DNA from: Foliimonas ilicis
GTDB taxonomy: Bacteria; Pseudomonadota; Alphaproteobacteria; Rhizobiales; Rhizobiaceae
Direction of reading: 5' to 3'
DNA length: 64,000 nucleotides
Assembly (NCBI RefSeq): GCF_039939195.1
Contig: NZ_JBDUUH010000005.1
Location: forward strand, 186,001 to 250,000
A program made the position numbers and the translations under genes. The notes under the pieces are model-generated. The model did not search any database. It saw only the letters and a list, made by a program, of their open reading frames with translations, and had not been told where the DNA came from. This document shows positions 52,486-60,860 of the stretch, piece by piece (position 1 is the stretch's first letter; each line of letters starts with the position of its first letter).

Positions 52486-53335
52486 CGTTCTAGACGCCGA
52501 GGCAAACCGCCTCGGCGAATGTCCGATCTGGTGTGAGCGGACCGAACGTCTCTGGTGGGTCGACGTGCTTACGCCTGCGCTTTGGAGCCACGATCCCGCT
52601 ACCGAGATATGCCTAAGTCATCCCATATCCGCGCGCCGGCTGGGTTCTATAGCTTTGCGTCAGGCAGGCGGTCTTCTTCTTGCCTGCGAAAATGGGCTGT
52701 TTTCCTACGACCCGGAAACGGGGGAGCAGGCCTTCTTGATCGATCCCGAACCCGGTCGTGCGGGTCATAGAAAGAATGACGGGCGCACCGATCCTGATGG
52801 TAATTTTTGGATAGGCACCCTTCAGGAGGATGCTTATTCTTCTGTCGGGTCACTGTACCGTGTCACACCCGACCGCTCGGTGAGCGTGGAAGCCACAAAT
52901 TTGGCGATACCGAATTCACTTGCCTTCGACCCGGAGCGTTCGCGTGTTTATTATGCTGACACAAGAGCTTACACGATTTGGTACCGTGAGTTCGCGGCGC
53001 CGGATAGCGACCGCAAGGTCTTCGCTAAAACGACAGCTCCGGCCCGCCCCGATGGAAGTTGCATCGATGCCGAAGGCCATTTGTGGAATGCGGAATATGC
53101 CGGGGGGCGGGTTGTCCGTTACGCGCCTTCGGGCGAGATTTCGATGACGATCGATCTTCCCGTAAGTCATCCGACATGTTGTTGTTTTGGGGGTGCGGAT
53201 TTTCAGACGTTATATGTCACATCCGCAATAGAGCCTCTTACAACGGATCAGATGACCAGTGAGCCTTTCGCGGGGAAGGTTCTCGCGCTGAAAGTCGGTA
53301 TTTCCGGAAGAGCAGAATTTCGAACCCGAATTTGA
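52475..53335 (+). CDS. SMP-30/gluconolactonase family protein
   Basis: 286 residues from ATG 52475, the start that best fits the family N-terminus; an ATG at 52451 is an alternative. Beta-propeller signature motifs are visible: RLGECPIW with the metal-binding glutamate, RKNDGRTDPDGNFWIGTL, NSLAFDPERSRVYYADT and PARPDGSCIDAEGHLWNAEYAGGRVVRY. Family members hydrolyse sugar lactones or related esters. Overlap with LivF places it in the importer operon, so the imported compound may be processed through a lactone. Confidence 0.9.
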   Translation: MQFDVLDAEANRLGECPIWCERTERLWWVDVLTPALWSHDPATEICLSHPISARRLGSIALRQAGGLLLACENGLFSYDPETGEQAFLIDPEPGRAGHRKNDGRTDPDGNFWIGTLQEDAYSSVGSLYRVTPDRSVSVEATNLAIPNSLAFDPERSRVYYADTRAYTIWYREFAAPDSDRKVFAKTTAPARPDGSCIDAEGHLWNAEYAGGRVVRYAPSGEISMTIDLPVSHPTCCCFGGADFQTLYVTSAIEPLTTDQMTSEPFAGKVLALKVGISGRAEFRTRI

Positions 53336-53341
53336 CAGACG

Positions 53342-53380
53342 AGCCGCGAAAAGACGCGGCTTTGGCCTCCCGCAAGGGAG
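53342..53380 (+). terminator. two tandem hairpins after the lactonase gene
   Basis: AGCCGCG (53342-53348) pairs with CGCGGCT (53355-53361) around AAAAGA, with TT following, and CTCCC (53367-53371) pairs with GGGAG (53376-53380) around GCAA. They lie directly after the last gene of the Liv operon and probably end its transcript. Confidence 0.6.
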
Positions 53381-53442
53381 TGACGGAACGAATACGGTCT
53401 TGATTGCTTTCTTCTCAGCGTCCAGCACAGGGAGGAAACGCA

Positions 53443-53937
53443 ATGAAATCACTAGCCGAACTATTCGAACATACGCTGAAAGACGTCTATTACGCCGAGA
53501 ACGCCATCATCAAGGCTCTGCCGAAAGTCGCGAAAGCGGCTAAGGATGCGAAGCTGAAGAAGGCGGCCGAGGATCACCTTGCAGAGACCAAAGACCAGAT
53601 CAAAAAGCTCGAACTGGTCTTCAAGTCGATTGGCAAGAAAGCCTCTGGCGAGAAATGCGATGCCATTGAGGGGCTAATCAAAGAAGCTGACGGGCTGATG
53701 GAAGAGGCGTCCGGCACGGCTCTTGATGCCGGCTTGCTTGCGGCATGCCAAGCTGTCGAGCATTACGAGATTGCCCGCTATGGATCGCTGCGCGAGTGGG
53801 CGAAAGACCTTGGTAACGACGCGGCGCACAAGCTCTTGAGCGAAATCCTAGATCAGGAGAAGGCGACGAACAATAAGCTGACGAATCTAGCGGTGACGTC
53901 GATCAATAAGACGTCGGGTGCTGCGAAGGCTGCTTAG
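53443..53937 (+). CDS. DUF892 ferritin-like protein (YciE/YciF type)
   Basis: 164 residues from ATG 53443, preceded by GGGAGGAA. LAELFEHTLKDVYYAENAIIKALPKVAKAA at the start and ACQAVEHYEIARYGSLREWAKDLG mark the DUF892 four-helix bundle with the ExxY/H metal-site pattern of ferritin-like proteins. Members are induced by stress in several bacteria, but no reaction is proven. It has its own ribosome-binding site and is separate from the Liv operon. Confidence 0.9.
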   Translation: MKSLAELFEHTLKDVYYAENAIIKALPKVAKAAKDAKLKKAAEDHLAETKDQIKKLELVFKSIGKKASGEKCDAIEGLIKEADGLMEEASGTALDAGLLAACQAVEHYEIARYGSLREWAKDLGNDAAHKLLSEILDQEKATNNKLTNLAVTSINKTSGAAKAA

Positions 53938-53952
53938 AAAATTCAAGGGGAC

Positions 53953-54029
53953 GCTATCCGACCCCCGGTCTTGAGAGAAATTCGGCAGTGACGCTCCGAT
54001 TGGGATAGCCGCCCGGTTGAATGCCGGGC
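53953..54029. terminator. inverted repeats between convergent DUF892 and small membrane protein genes
   Basis: GCCCGG (54011-54016) pairs with CCGGGC (54024-54029), and the wider pair GCTATCC (53953-53959) and GGATAGC (54003-54009) could enclose the region. The 112-base gap between convergent genes likely holds bidirectional termination signals. Confidence 0.45.
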
Positions 54030-54049
54030 ACTGGAATATCGGCGGATGG

Positions 54050-54328
54050 TCAACGTGAATGGTCGCGTCCGCATCGGGAGCACATCTTGTTTGGCCAGGG
54101 ATGGTTTGCCTTGAAAAAGCTGCCCTCGCTTCTGAATAGTGAAAATCCGCAGTCGGGGCATGCGAACAAGAATATCATAACGAGGCCATGGCTGATCCAG
54201 AACGTCAATCCGATCATACTGCCCGCTGATCCGAAGATGTTCTGGAGAACCTTTTGCCAGACCGGGAACGTGGACAGCACGCTGAGCGTCCACGCCACGA
54301 ACAGCCATGATTTCGCGTAGAGTGACAT
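54050..54328 (-). CDS. small membrane protein with CPxCG...CxRCG zinc-ribbon pattern
   Basis: 92 residues. Two hydrophobic segments (about residues 6-25 and 37-55) are followed by CPDCG and, 25 residues later, CSRCG, which together look like a zinc-ribbon on the cytoplasmic or periplasmic face. I do not recognise a named family. The start is an ATG with AGAG upstream. It is separated from the barstar gene by 125 bases, in which a short peptide-like stretch appears only with a frameshift. Confidence 0.7.
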   Translation of the reverse strand: MSLYAKSWLFVAWTLSVLSTFPVWQKVLQNIFGSAGSMIGLTFWISHGLVMIFLFACPDCGFSLFRSEGSFFKANHPWPNKMCSRCGRDHSR

Positions 54329-54453
54329 TGATAACTCTCTTCTATTTCTTCCTGACGCCGGCCGTGTTCAACGCGCAACCCAGCGCTATAAGGCAGTCGA
54401 TAACGATGAATGTGCGGTTGCGAGCATGGCATTTACGATGATGAGAGCAGTTT

Positions 54454-54849
54454 TCATGCCGAACGAAGCTCAATATTGGCGTGATCTGCGATGATTTGCA
54501 GGACGATCTCGAAATATGTTGGACCGATGCCGCTTTCCAATTCTGCGAGATGCTGTCTGATTCGTCCGACGTCGAAATTGGAAGGTTGTTCAAGTTTCTT
54601 GAGGTAATAGCTTCTCGTGGCATCAAGCCCAAGATCGTCTCGGCTCTTTTCGATAGCTTTCCAGGTCAGGATAACTGCTTCATCGCCTTTTAAAGCGCCG
54701 AAGCCGCCATAGAGCATGTCATCTAGCGCATCGAGACTCGGGCCTATCTTCCAGTCTTCCCCGGCCATGAATACGCGGTTGATTTCGTCATAGAACGAGG
54801 AGATGTCATGAACATTATTGCCGTCGATGATTAAGGTTTTGAACGTCAC
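54454..54849 (-). CDS. barstar-like (ribonuclease inhibitor) family protein
   Basis: 131 residues, starting with GTG at 54849. The block IIDGNNVHDISSFYDEINRVFMAGEDWKIGPSLDALDDMLYGGFG matches the barstar fold, where IGxSLDALDDML corresponds to the helix that plugs the active site of barnase-type RNases. No RNase partner is seen within the window. It may be a chromosomal immunity-type protein or part of a toxin-antitoxin remnant. Confidence 0.85.
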   Translation of the reverse strand: MTFKTLIIDGNNVHDISSFYDEINRVFMAGEDWKIGPSLDALDDMLYGGFGALKGDEAVILTWKAIEKSRDDLGLDATRSYYLKKLEQPSNFDVGRIRQHLAELESGIGPTYFEIVLQIIADHANIELRSA

Positions 54850-54880
54850 GTGCAGACCTTTGGATTAGATCGCAAGGCAA

Positions 54881-55192
54881 TCAGGAGGTCTTTCGCCACT
54901 CTGCAATGGCTTCTTTCACCGAATTGTCTTCGCGGGTAGCTGGAACGGTCAGATTTCGGTGCTTGTATGGCGATTTGCTGCCTGTCACGGCCGGTGCACT
55001 ATAATGGATGTCGTGCGCAAGGCGATCCAGATATGTCCTGCCGATCTTTCGGTATGCAGCAGCCTCATCCGCGTTGAGCGAGATGAGCACTGTGTAATCG
55101 AAAAAACTGTGACTGCAGAACGCGTCCAGATAGAGCTGACCGTCTTCTTCCAACAAGAACCAAGCGTGTTCCTGATGGTCGAGAATCTTCAT
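54881..55192 (-). CDS. conserved small hypothetical protein
   Basis: 103 residues, acidic and soluble (MKILDHQEHAWFLLEEDGQLYLDAFCSHSFFDYTVLISLN...). No family recognised. It is supported by a codon use like its neighbours and by a start that overlaps the stop of the upstream small membrane protein (ATGA). It lies 31 bases upstream of the barstar-like gene in transcription order, so the two may be one unit. Confidence 0.65.
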   Translation of the reverse strand: MKILDHQEHAWFLLEEDGQLYLDAFCSHSFFDYTVLISLNADEAAAYRKIGRTYLDRLAHDIHYSAPAVTGSKSPYKHRNLTVPATREDNSVKEAIAEWRKTS

Positions 55193-55410
55193 TGACCCTT
55201 GATCCGAAGCATAATGGCGAGCGTGAGCAAGACCGCTCCAATACCGCCAAAAGCGACGCCCATCACCGTCATGATCCGTCTGACAGCTTCGGCCTGATCA
55301 AACGTTCTCCAGGCCCCGGAAGTAACCTGCATGAGCATGTAGGCAGCGCCGGCGACAATGAGCACTTCGATCCCTGCAAGCAGGATAAATATGCGGGTGG
55401 ATTTCTTCAA
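55189..55410 (-). CDS. small two-segment membrane protein
   Basis: 73 residues, starting with TTG at 55410. Two hydrophobic segments are clear: FILLAGIEVLIVAGAAYMLM (about 8-27) and VMGVAFGGIGAVLLTLAIML (about 49-68). Function unknown. Its stop overlaps the start of the following small gene. Confidence 0.6.
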   Translation of the reverse strand: MKKSTRIFILLAGIEVLIVAGAAYMLMQVTSGAWRTFDQAEAVRRIMTVMGVAFGGIGAVLLTLAIMLRIKGQ

Positions 55411-55494
55411 TTAACCCTCTGTCCCGTTCACGGGATACTAACGCCGGTTCGCAGATCGGGCGACGACTTTTTCAATGGTATCGGCGCAACGTCA

Positions 55495-56409
55495 TTATTC
55501 GCCTGCGTTTGGCAAATGCAGCGGCGACTTTCTCTGAAGAGCGGCAAGCAGGTGCTGCTTCATTAAGTAGGAGGCCTCGATGATTTCGTTGCGTTCGAGT
55601 ACATCCAGAATACGCAGGTGATCAGCGCATTGTGTGCTCAATCGTGCGCGATCGACATTCGAACGATACTCCAGAAGCCGGCGCATTCGGTTCACCCGCA
55701 CCAGCGACATGTGAAGGAACGCGTTTCCGGACATGCGCATCAATTCTTCATGGAAGCGCGCGCCATTGTCGAGTAACTGCTCGCCGGAAAGGTTCTCTAT
55801 ATCGCATTCGAGCATCCTTTCTTGAATCTGTCGCTGTTCGCGAAGCGCGTCCAGATCTATCTTGAAAGTTGGTTCAAGAAAGCCGGCTGGCTCAATGATC
55901 ACTCGAAGCCGGTAAATTTGTTCGAATGCTTCTGAAGATTTTGCCACCGGAAGCAGCCGCCATCCGTACCCCTGCTTCCGCTCGGCCCAACCCTCCCTGG
56001 CTGCACGTATCAAGATGTCGCTAACCTGACCCTTCGTTAGATCATAGCGCTCACGCAGCATTTGCTCGGTTATTTCGTCCGGGATTCTATCTGTGAGCCA
56101 ATCTTCGGCAACAAGCTGGTAGGCGTTGCGGCCCTCGCGAGGCGAGGGTGCCGACGCTTGACGCATAGCCGAAGGGTCGTCAGTCCTGACGAAAAAACCG
56201 CGATGATGGAGTTGTTCGACCAGCCCTTCGGTCTGGAGAATGTCTAAAGCTTCACGAACAGGCGATCGCGACACGCCAAACTTGTCTGCCAGCCATTGCG
56301 TCGTCAGGCGCCCACCCGCTTCGATTTCCCCTGATCTTATTAAATCACCGATTCTGCGCGTGATGTCTGAAACCAGCGAACTTGCGTTCGATCTTAGCTC
56401 GTCACTCAT
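55495..56409 (-). CDS. GntR/FCD family regulator with a second winged helix
   Basis: 304 residues from the ATG at 56409. The first winged helix (IRSGEIEAGGRLTTQWLADKFGVSRSPVREALDILQTEGLV, about residues 25-65) is a normal GntR domain. A second one follows: ITEQMLRERYDLTKGQVSDILIRAAREGWAERKQGYGWRLLP (about 115-160). The FCD ligand domain comes last. This three-part layout is longer than the usual 230-250 residues. It is divergent from, and probably controls, the AfuA-type importer and aconitase operon. Confidence 0.88.
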   Translation of the reverse strand: MSDELRSNASSLVSDITRRIGDLIRSGEIEAGGRLTTQWLADKFGVSRSPVREALDILQTEGLVEQLHHRGFFVRTDDPSAMRQASAPSPREGRNAYQLVAEDWLTDRIPDEITEQMLRERYDLTKGQVSDILIRAAREGWAERKQGYGWRLLPVAKSSEAFEQIYRLRVIIEPAGFLEPTFKIDLDALREQRQIQERMLECDIENLSGEQLLDNGARFHEELMRMSGNAFLHMSLVRVNRMRRLLEYRSNVDRARLSTQCADHLRILDVLERNEIIEASYLMKQHLLAALQRKSPLHLPNAGE

Positions 56410-56813
56410 CTGTTTCTCGTCTGATTTGAAGGCGTTCGGATGTGGCAACAGTGATTTTTGAGTTTAGAGCGCCCGTGGGCAAAAAGCCAATTATACGAAA
56501 AAGCACTAAAATCCAAAAAAATGCTTGATCCAAAATGACTAAAAGCCAATAATCAAAAATGTCCTTATTGCTTGCCGATATACGGGAGGTCGACAGAGGC
56601 ATCGCTAAGGCGAGCATTTGAGCTAATATGATGACCATTATTCAGCCAATCCTGAGATTTAGGTCAGGCAGGATTTAAGCCAAATTCTGGAAACAAAAGT
56701 CAGAAAACCAAATTAACTGAGAGTCTTCGGGGAAATTTTTGTAAAGTTTTTTCGACGGCGCACGAATGTATGTTCATTCGCGTGAAGCGGTGGACTTTAG
56801 TGGGAGGAATAAA
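56410..56813. promoter_or_regulatory. AT-rich divergent promoter region with repeats
   Basis: 404 bases with no gene. AAAAGCCAATTAT (56482-56494) and AAAAGCCAATAAT (56541-56553) are direct repeats 59 bases apart; TTTAAGCCAAATT follows near 56676. CGAATG (56763-56768) and CATTCG (56775-56780) are an inverted repeat around a TATGTT sequence 34 bases before the GTG start of the binding-protein gene. These are the most likely operator and promoter elements for the GntR regulator and the importer. Confidence 0.5.
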
Positions 56814-57908
56814 GTGAAATCGAATAAGCTTGCACTTCTAGGCGCTTTTTTCATCGGTATGTCCGCCGTCGCGCCATCCAGCGCGCAGGAAGTCCCTGCC
56901 GGTTATCCGGAGGGGTATGCAGATACCATTGCTGCTGCCAAGGCGGAGGGAAGCCTCGTAATTTACACCGCAACGGATGCTGCGCAATCTCAGCGCTTGG
57001 TCGATGCTTTCACCAAAAAATACGGCATTAAGGTCGAGTATAACGACCTTGGGAACAACGGTGCGTACAATCGTGCAATTTCGGAAGCTGCCGCAAAGCA
57101 GGTCGGCGCGGACATCGTCTGGAGCGGCGCTATGGATCTCCAGATGACGCTGGCCGCCGAGGGCTACGTTGAACCCTACAAGTCGGCAGAGCTGTCCAAC
57201 ATTCCCGAATGGGCAAACTACCAGGAAACACTCTACGGGACGACCGTCGAGCCGATCGGCATGATTTATAACAAAGGTGCTATTTCAGACGAAGATGTGC
57301 CTGCCACGCGCGCGGATCTCATCAAGTTTTTGACCGATAACAAGGACAAGCTGCGCGGCAAGGTGGCCACGCTGGATCCTGAGAAGAGCGGCGCGGGCTT
57401 CCTGCATCACACGAACGATGCGATCGAAACTTCCGACTTTTGGGATTTTGCGAAAGCACTGGGCGCTGTAGGCCTCAAGACTTACTCCGCATCAGGCTCG
57501 ATGCGTGAAACGGTGGTCTCCGGCGAGAACGTCCTGTCTGTTAATATCATCGGCTCGTATGCGCTTGATTGGGTCAAGGAAAGCCCAAATCTTGGCGTTG
57601 CTTTCGGCAAGGATTATACACCCGCTTTCTCGCGTCTCGCTGCCATCATGAAGGATGCGCCGCATCCGGAAGCGGCCAAATTGTTCGTCGATTTCATGCT
57701 GTCCCAGGAAGGTCAGAATGCGTTGGCTGCTGGCGGATTGCCCTCGATACGTGATGACGTCACTGAGGGGCTGAATTTCGTCTCTCTCAACGAGCGCGTC
57801 GGTGGCAATTTGAAGCCGATCGGTATCGACAACGATCTGCTCGATTACATGAAGCCACAGAAGCGTGTCGAATTCTTCCGCGAATGGAATGCGGCGACCA
57901 AGCCGTAA
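56814..57908 (+). CDS. ABC substrate-binding protein, family 1 (AfuA/ferric-type fold)
   Basis: 364 residues from GTG 56814, which follows TGGGAGGAA at the right distance; a longer in-frame start at 56766 lacks a ribosome-binding site. Signal peptide about residues 1-26. The mature protein (SLVIYTATDAAQSQRLVDAFTKKYGIKVEYNDLGNNGAYNRAISEAA) is of the AfuA/FbpA class. The paired tyrosines that bind ferric iron in FbpA-type proteins are absent, which favours an organic ligand over iron. First gene of the operon with a double permease, an ATPase and an aconitase paralogue. Confidence 0.92.
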   Translation: MKSNKLALLGAFFIGMSAVAPSSAQEVPAGYPEGYADTIAAAKAEGSLVIYTATDAAQSQRLVDAFTKKYGIKVEYNDLGNNGAYNRAISEAAAKQVGADIVWSGAMDLQMTLAAEGYVEPYKSAELSNIPEWANYQETLYGTTVEPIGMIYNKGAISDEDVPATRADLIKFLTDNKDKLRGKVATLDPEKSGAGFLHHTNDAIETSDFWDFAKALGAVGLKTYSASGSMRETVVSGENVLSVNIIGSYALDWVKESPNLGVAFGKDYTPAFSRLAAIMKDAPHPEAAKLFVDFMLSQEGQNALAAGGLPSIRDDVTEGLNFVSLNERVGGNLKPIGIDNDLLDYMKPQKRVEFFREWNAATKP

Positions 57909-57928
57909 TAATCGCCTTCGCCTGCTCG

Positions 57929-57951
57929 CCGCGGCAGTGCCTGCCGCGGCT
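57929..57951 (+). other. 10-bp perfect hairpin after binding-protein gene
   Basis: GCCGCGGCAG (57929-57938) and CTGCCGCGGC (57942-57951) pair perfectly around TGC, 20 bases after the stop, followed by TCCCTTTTC. It resembles a weak intrinsic terminator allowing partial read-through into the permease gene. Confidence 0.7.
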
Positions 57952-57979
57952 CCCTTTTCAAACAGATGAGTTGCCATTT

Positions 57980-59740
57980 ATGTCTATTGCCGCAACAAAC
58001 GGCTCCGGCAAGTTCGCAAAGCGAGAAGCTGCCGGAGGCGGACCGCCGCCGCCTATTCGATCGGTTATCGACGCTCGATGGTATCGCAACATCACGATCG
58101 GGCTGTTGGCGATCGCGGTTCTCGCGCCGGTCGGATTGATCGTATATCAGAGCTTTCTGGACGGTCCCTTTTTCAGCCCCCGGTCCAGCATTGGCCTTGA
58201 CGCCTATCGCTATGTCCTGACCGATCCGACGTTCTATTCTGCGCTTGGTACGACAATTCTCTTTGCATTCGGAATGGTGGCTGTTGCTGTGCCGCTTGGT
58301 GGAATGCTTGCGTTCCTGCTGACCCGAACAGACATCAGGTTCAAGCGCACGCTCGAAATCCTTGTTCTCGTTCCGATGTTCATTTCGTCGATCGTGCTCG
58401 CCTTTGGGTACACGGTCGCCGTGGGTCCGTCTGGCTTCGTCACGATCTGGATGAGGGAAACTTTCGGCTTCGTTCCGTGGAATATCTACACTTTGACGGG
58501 CATCACGGTCATCGCCGGGCTAAGTCATGTCCCTCACGTCTATCTCTATGTCTCGGCGGCCATGCGCAATCTACCGTCTGATCTGGAGGAAGCGGCAAGG
58601 ACGAGCGGTGCAAGTATCTGGCAGGTGTCTCGCGATGTGACGCTGCCGATGGTCATGCCGGCGTTGATTTTCGCGGCGGCACTCAATCTTCTGCTCGGTT
58701 TCGAGACTTTCGGCATCCCGCTGGTTCTGGGCGACCCGAACGGGATAATGGTTCTGACGACCTATATCTATAAGCTTACGACATTGTTTGGCGTCCCGAC
58801 TTATCAGCTCATGGCTGTCGTCGCGATGCTGCTCATACTGATAACGCTTCCGCTGGTTTTCTTTCAGAGAAGATTGCTCAGAAACAGTCGTCGGTATGCG
58901 GCGCTGGGCGGCAAGGGCGCACGAGCGACACCTCTGAAGCTCGGACGAAACGGCCAGACGATTGCCTTGTCTTTGATCGGCCTTTGGCTGCTGATTTCTG
59001 TGGTGCTGCCCATAGGCGGGATAACCATCCGTGCATTTGTCAGTGCCTGGGGGCAGGGTATCAATCTGCTCGACTACGTGACGCTGGCAAACTTCAATCG
59101 GCTTTGGGAGGTTCCGAGCCTTTTCAGAGGCATCGTCAATACGGTTCTTATCAGCGTTATCGGCGGTGCGGTTGCAGTCTTCATATACCTATTGGTGGGA
59201 CTTGCCGGTCATCGCAATCACGGTGCGAGCAATACGTTGCTCGACTATATCGTGCTGCTGCCAAGAGCCTTGCCGGGCTTGGTCATCGGCCTGGCATTCT
59301 TCTGGGTATTCCTTTTCGTGCCCTTCCTTACGCCGCTTCGTCCCACGCTCATTGCACTCTTTATAGCGTATCTCGTTGTCGGGCTTTCGTATGGCCTGCG
59401 CCTTCTTCAAGGTACGCTTATTCAAGTTGCACCTGAGCTTGAGGAAGCCGCACGCACGAGTGGTGCCACCATCGGGCAGACATGGAAGGACATCGTCATC
59501 CCGATAGTTCGTCCGGGTCTCGCAGGCGCATGGGCACTGATCATGATCATCTTCCTGAGGGAGTACGCGACAGGCGTATACCTGATGGGTGCGGGCACGG
59601 AGGTCATTGGCTCGCTTATGGTCACGCTCCTGCAAACAGGTGCGATGGACACGATCGCGGCACTTGCCTTCCTAAGCATTCTCATGACGGCCGCTGGCCT
59701 CACTCTTGCCCTACGATTGGGAGCAAAAATCCATGACTGA
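57980..59740 (+). CDS. ABC permease, AfuB/FbpB class with two fused permease domains
   Basis: 586 residues with about twelve hydrophobic segments in two halves. Each half carries the EAA loop: LEEAARTSGASIWQVSRDVTLPMVMPAL near residue 210 and LEEAARTSGATIGQTWKDIVIPIVRPGL near residue 500. The internal duplication is normal for the ferric/2-aminoethylphosphonate-type permeases. ATG 57980 is chosen at the start of the cytoplasmic tail; the ATPase gene overlaps its end by eight bases. Confidence 0.93.
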   Translation: MSIAATNGSGKFAKREAAGGGPPPPIRSVIDARWYRNITIGLLAIAVLAPVGLIVYQSFLDGPFFSPRSSIGLDAYRYVLTDPTFYSALGTTILFAFGMVAVAVPLGGMLAFLLTRTDIRFKRTLEILVLVPMFISSIVLAFGYTVAVGPSGFVTIWMRETFGFVPWNIYTLTGITVIAGLSHVPHVYLYVSAAMRNLPSDLEEAARTSGASIWQVSRDVTLPMVMPALIFAAALNLLLGFETFGIPLVLGDPNGIMVLTTYIYKLTTLFGVPTYQLMAVVAMLLILITLPLVFFQRRLLRNSRRYAALGGKGARATPLKLGRNGQTIALSLIGLWLLISVVLPIGGITIRAFVSAWGQGINLLDYVTLANFNRLWEVPSLFRGIVNTVLISVIGGAVAVFIYLLVGLAGHRNHGASNTLLDYIVLLPRALPGLVIGLAFFWVFLFVPFLTPLRPTLIALFIAYLVVGLSYGLRLLQGTLIQVAPELEEAARTSGATIGQTWKDIVIPIVRPGLAGAWALIMIIFLREYATGVYLMGAGTEVIGSLMVTLLQTGAMDTIAALAFLSILMTAAGLTLALRLGAKIHD

Positions 59741-60806
59741 ACTTATTGTCAAAGACGTCCAGAAATGGCTGGGCGGCCTGCAAATCCTCAAAGGTGCCTC
59801 GTTTACTGCCGAACGCGGCTCGATCGTTGCACTGCTGGGAGCCTCCGGTTCCGGTAAAACCACGCTGCTTCGATGCATAGCCGGTTTGGAACAACCTGAA
59901 ATCGGCCATATCAAGATCGGGGATAAGATTGCGCTCGACAGTGAGAAGCGCGTGCTTCTGCCACCGGAGAAACGCAATATTGGCCTGGTTTTCCAGTCAT
60001 ATGCACTATGGCCGCATCGGACTGTTAAGGAAAATGTAGGCTACGGACTTAAGCTGCGCGGCGTATCCAAAGCCGACATAGACAAGCGAATTCAGCACAT
60101 CCTCGAACGTATGGGGTTGGGGCATCTGGGAGATCGTTATCCAAGCCAACTTTCCGGCGGGCAACAGCAACGCGTCGCCATCTGCCGGGCGTTGGTTTAC
60201 GAACCACGGGTCCTGCTTCTCGATGAACCTTTGTCGAACCTCGATGCGAAACTTCGCGAGGAAGCGCGCTACTGGATACGCAAGCTGATCCTCGATCTCG
60301 AAATCTGCGCAATCTTGGTGACGCACGATCAGACTGAAGCGCTGGCCGCTGCAGACCATATCCTGCTCTTGCAGAACGGCCGCATCGTTCAGGAAGGCGC
60401 TCCGCATGAGATCTATACAAACCCGACGAGCTTCTATGCGGCAGATTTTCTGGGTGCCAACAACATCGCCCGCGGAAAAGTCATTTCTCTTGACGGCGAC
60501 AGAGCGACGATCGGTGGAGAAGGGTGGACGCTTAAGGGGGTGGTACGTGAAAAAGAAAGCCTTTCTGCGGCTTCCGATGCCCAGGCGGTCATACGTGTTG
60601 AGCAGATCAGCATATCCGAGACGGCCGGGCCTAACAGCATAGAAATGCAATTGGACGACAGCCTCTATCTTGGCGATCGATGGGAGTATCGTATTCGACG
60701 TGGAAATTTCTCGGTAAAGGCGAATGGCTCCTGCCGCTTGGAACCCGGTGTCGTTTACGCCGATATACCGCAGGAAAGCGTGTGGGTTTTTCCTGTCGCG
60801 AACTAG
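59733..60806 (+). CDS. ABC ATPase, FbpC/PotA class with TOBE domain
   Basis: 357 residues from ATG 59733. Walker A GASGSGKTT, signature LSGGQQQRVAICRAL, Walker B VLLLDEPLSNLDAKLREE and H-loop LVTHDQTEAL. About 110 C-terminal residues form the regulatory TOBE domain. Energises the double permease. Followed by a 90-base gap with a hairpin and then the aconitase gene. Confidence 0.93.
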   Translation: MTELIVKDVQKWLGGLQILKGASFTAERGSIVALLGASGSGKTTLLRCIAGLEQPEIGHIKIGDKIALDSEKRVLLPPEKRNIGLVFQSYALWPHRTVKENVGYGLKLRGVSKADIDKRIQHILERMGLGHLGDRYPSQLSGGQQQRVAICRALVYEPRVLLLDEPLSNLDAKLREEARYWIRKLILDLEICAILVTHDQTEALAAADHILLLQNGRIVQEGAPHEIYTNPTSFYAADFLGANNIARGKVISLDGDRATIGGEGWTLKGVVREKESLSAASDAQAVIRVEQISISETAGPNSIEMQLDDSLYLGDRWEYRIRRGNFSVKANGSCRLEPGVVYADIPQESVWVFPVAN

Positions 60807-60860
60807 CGGGCCTTTGCCGCTTGAAGTCGTCCGCAAATCTTTGTCTGCAAAATCAATTCA

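Noticed and set aside
54342..54453. Possible tiny membrane peptide (MKTALIIVNAMLA...) before the barstar stop
   Set aside because: Needs a frameshift to stay open for more than 23 residues, so not supported as a gene.
56814..60806. Ferric iron importer
   Set aside because: The fold class fits, but the binding protein has no adjacent tyrosine pair, and the operon ends in a hydratase, so iron transport is not called.
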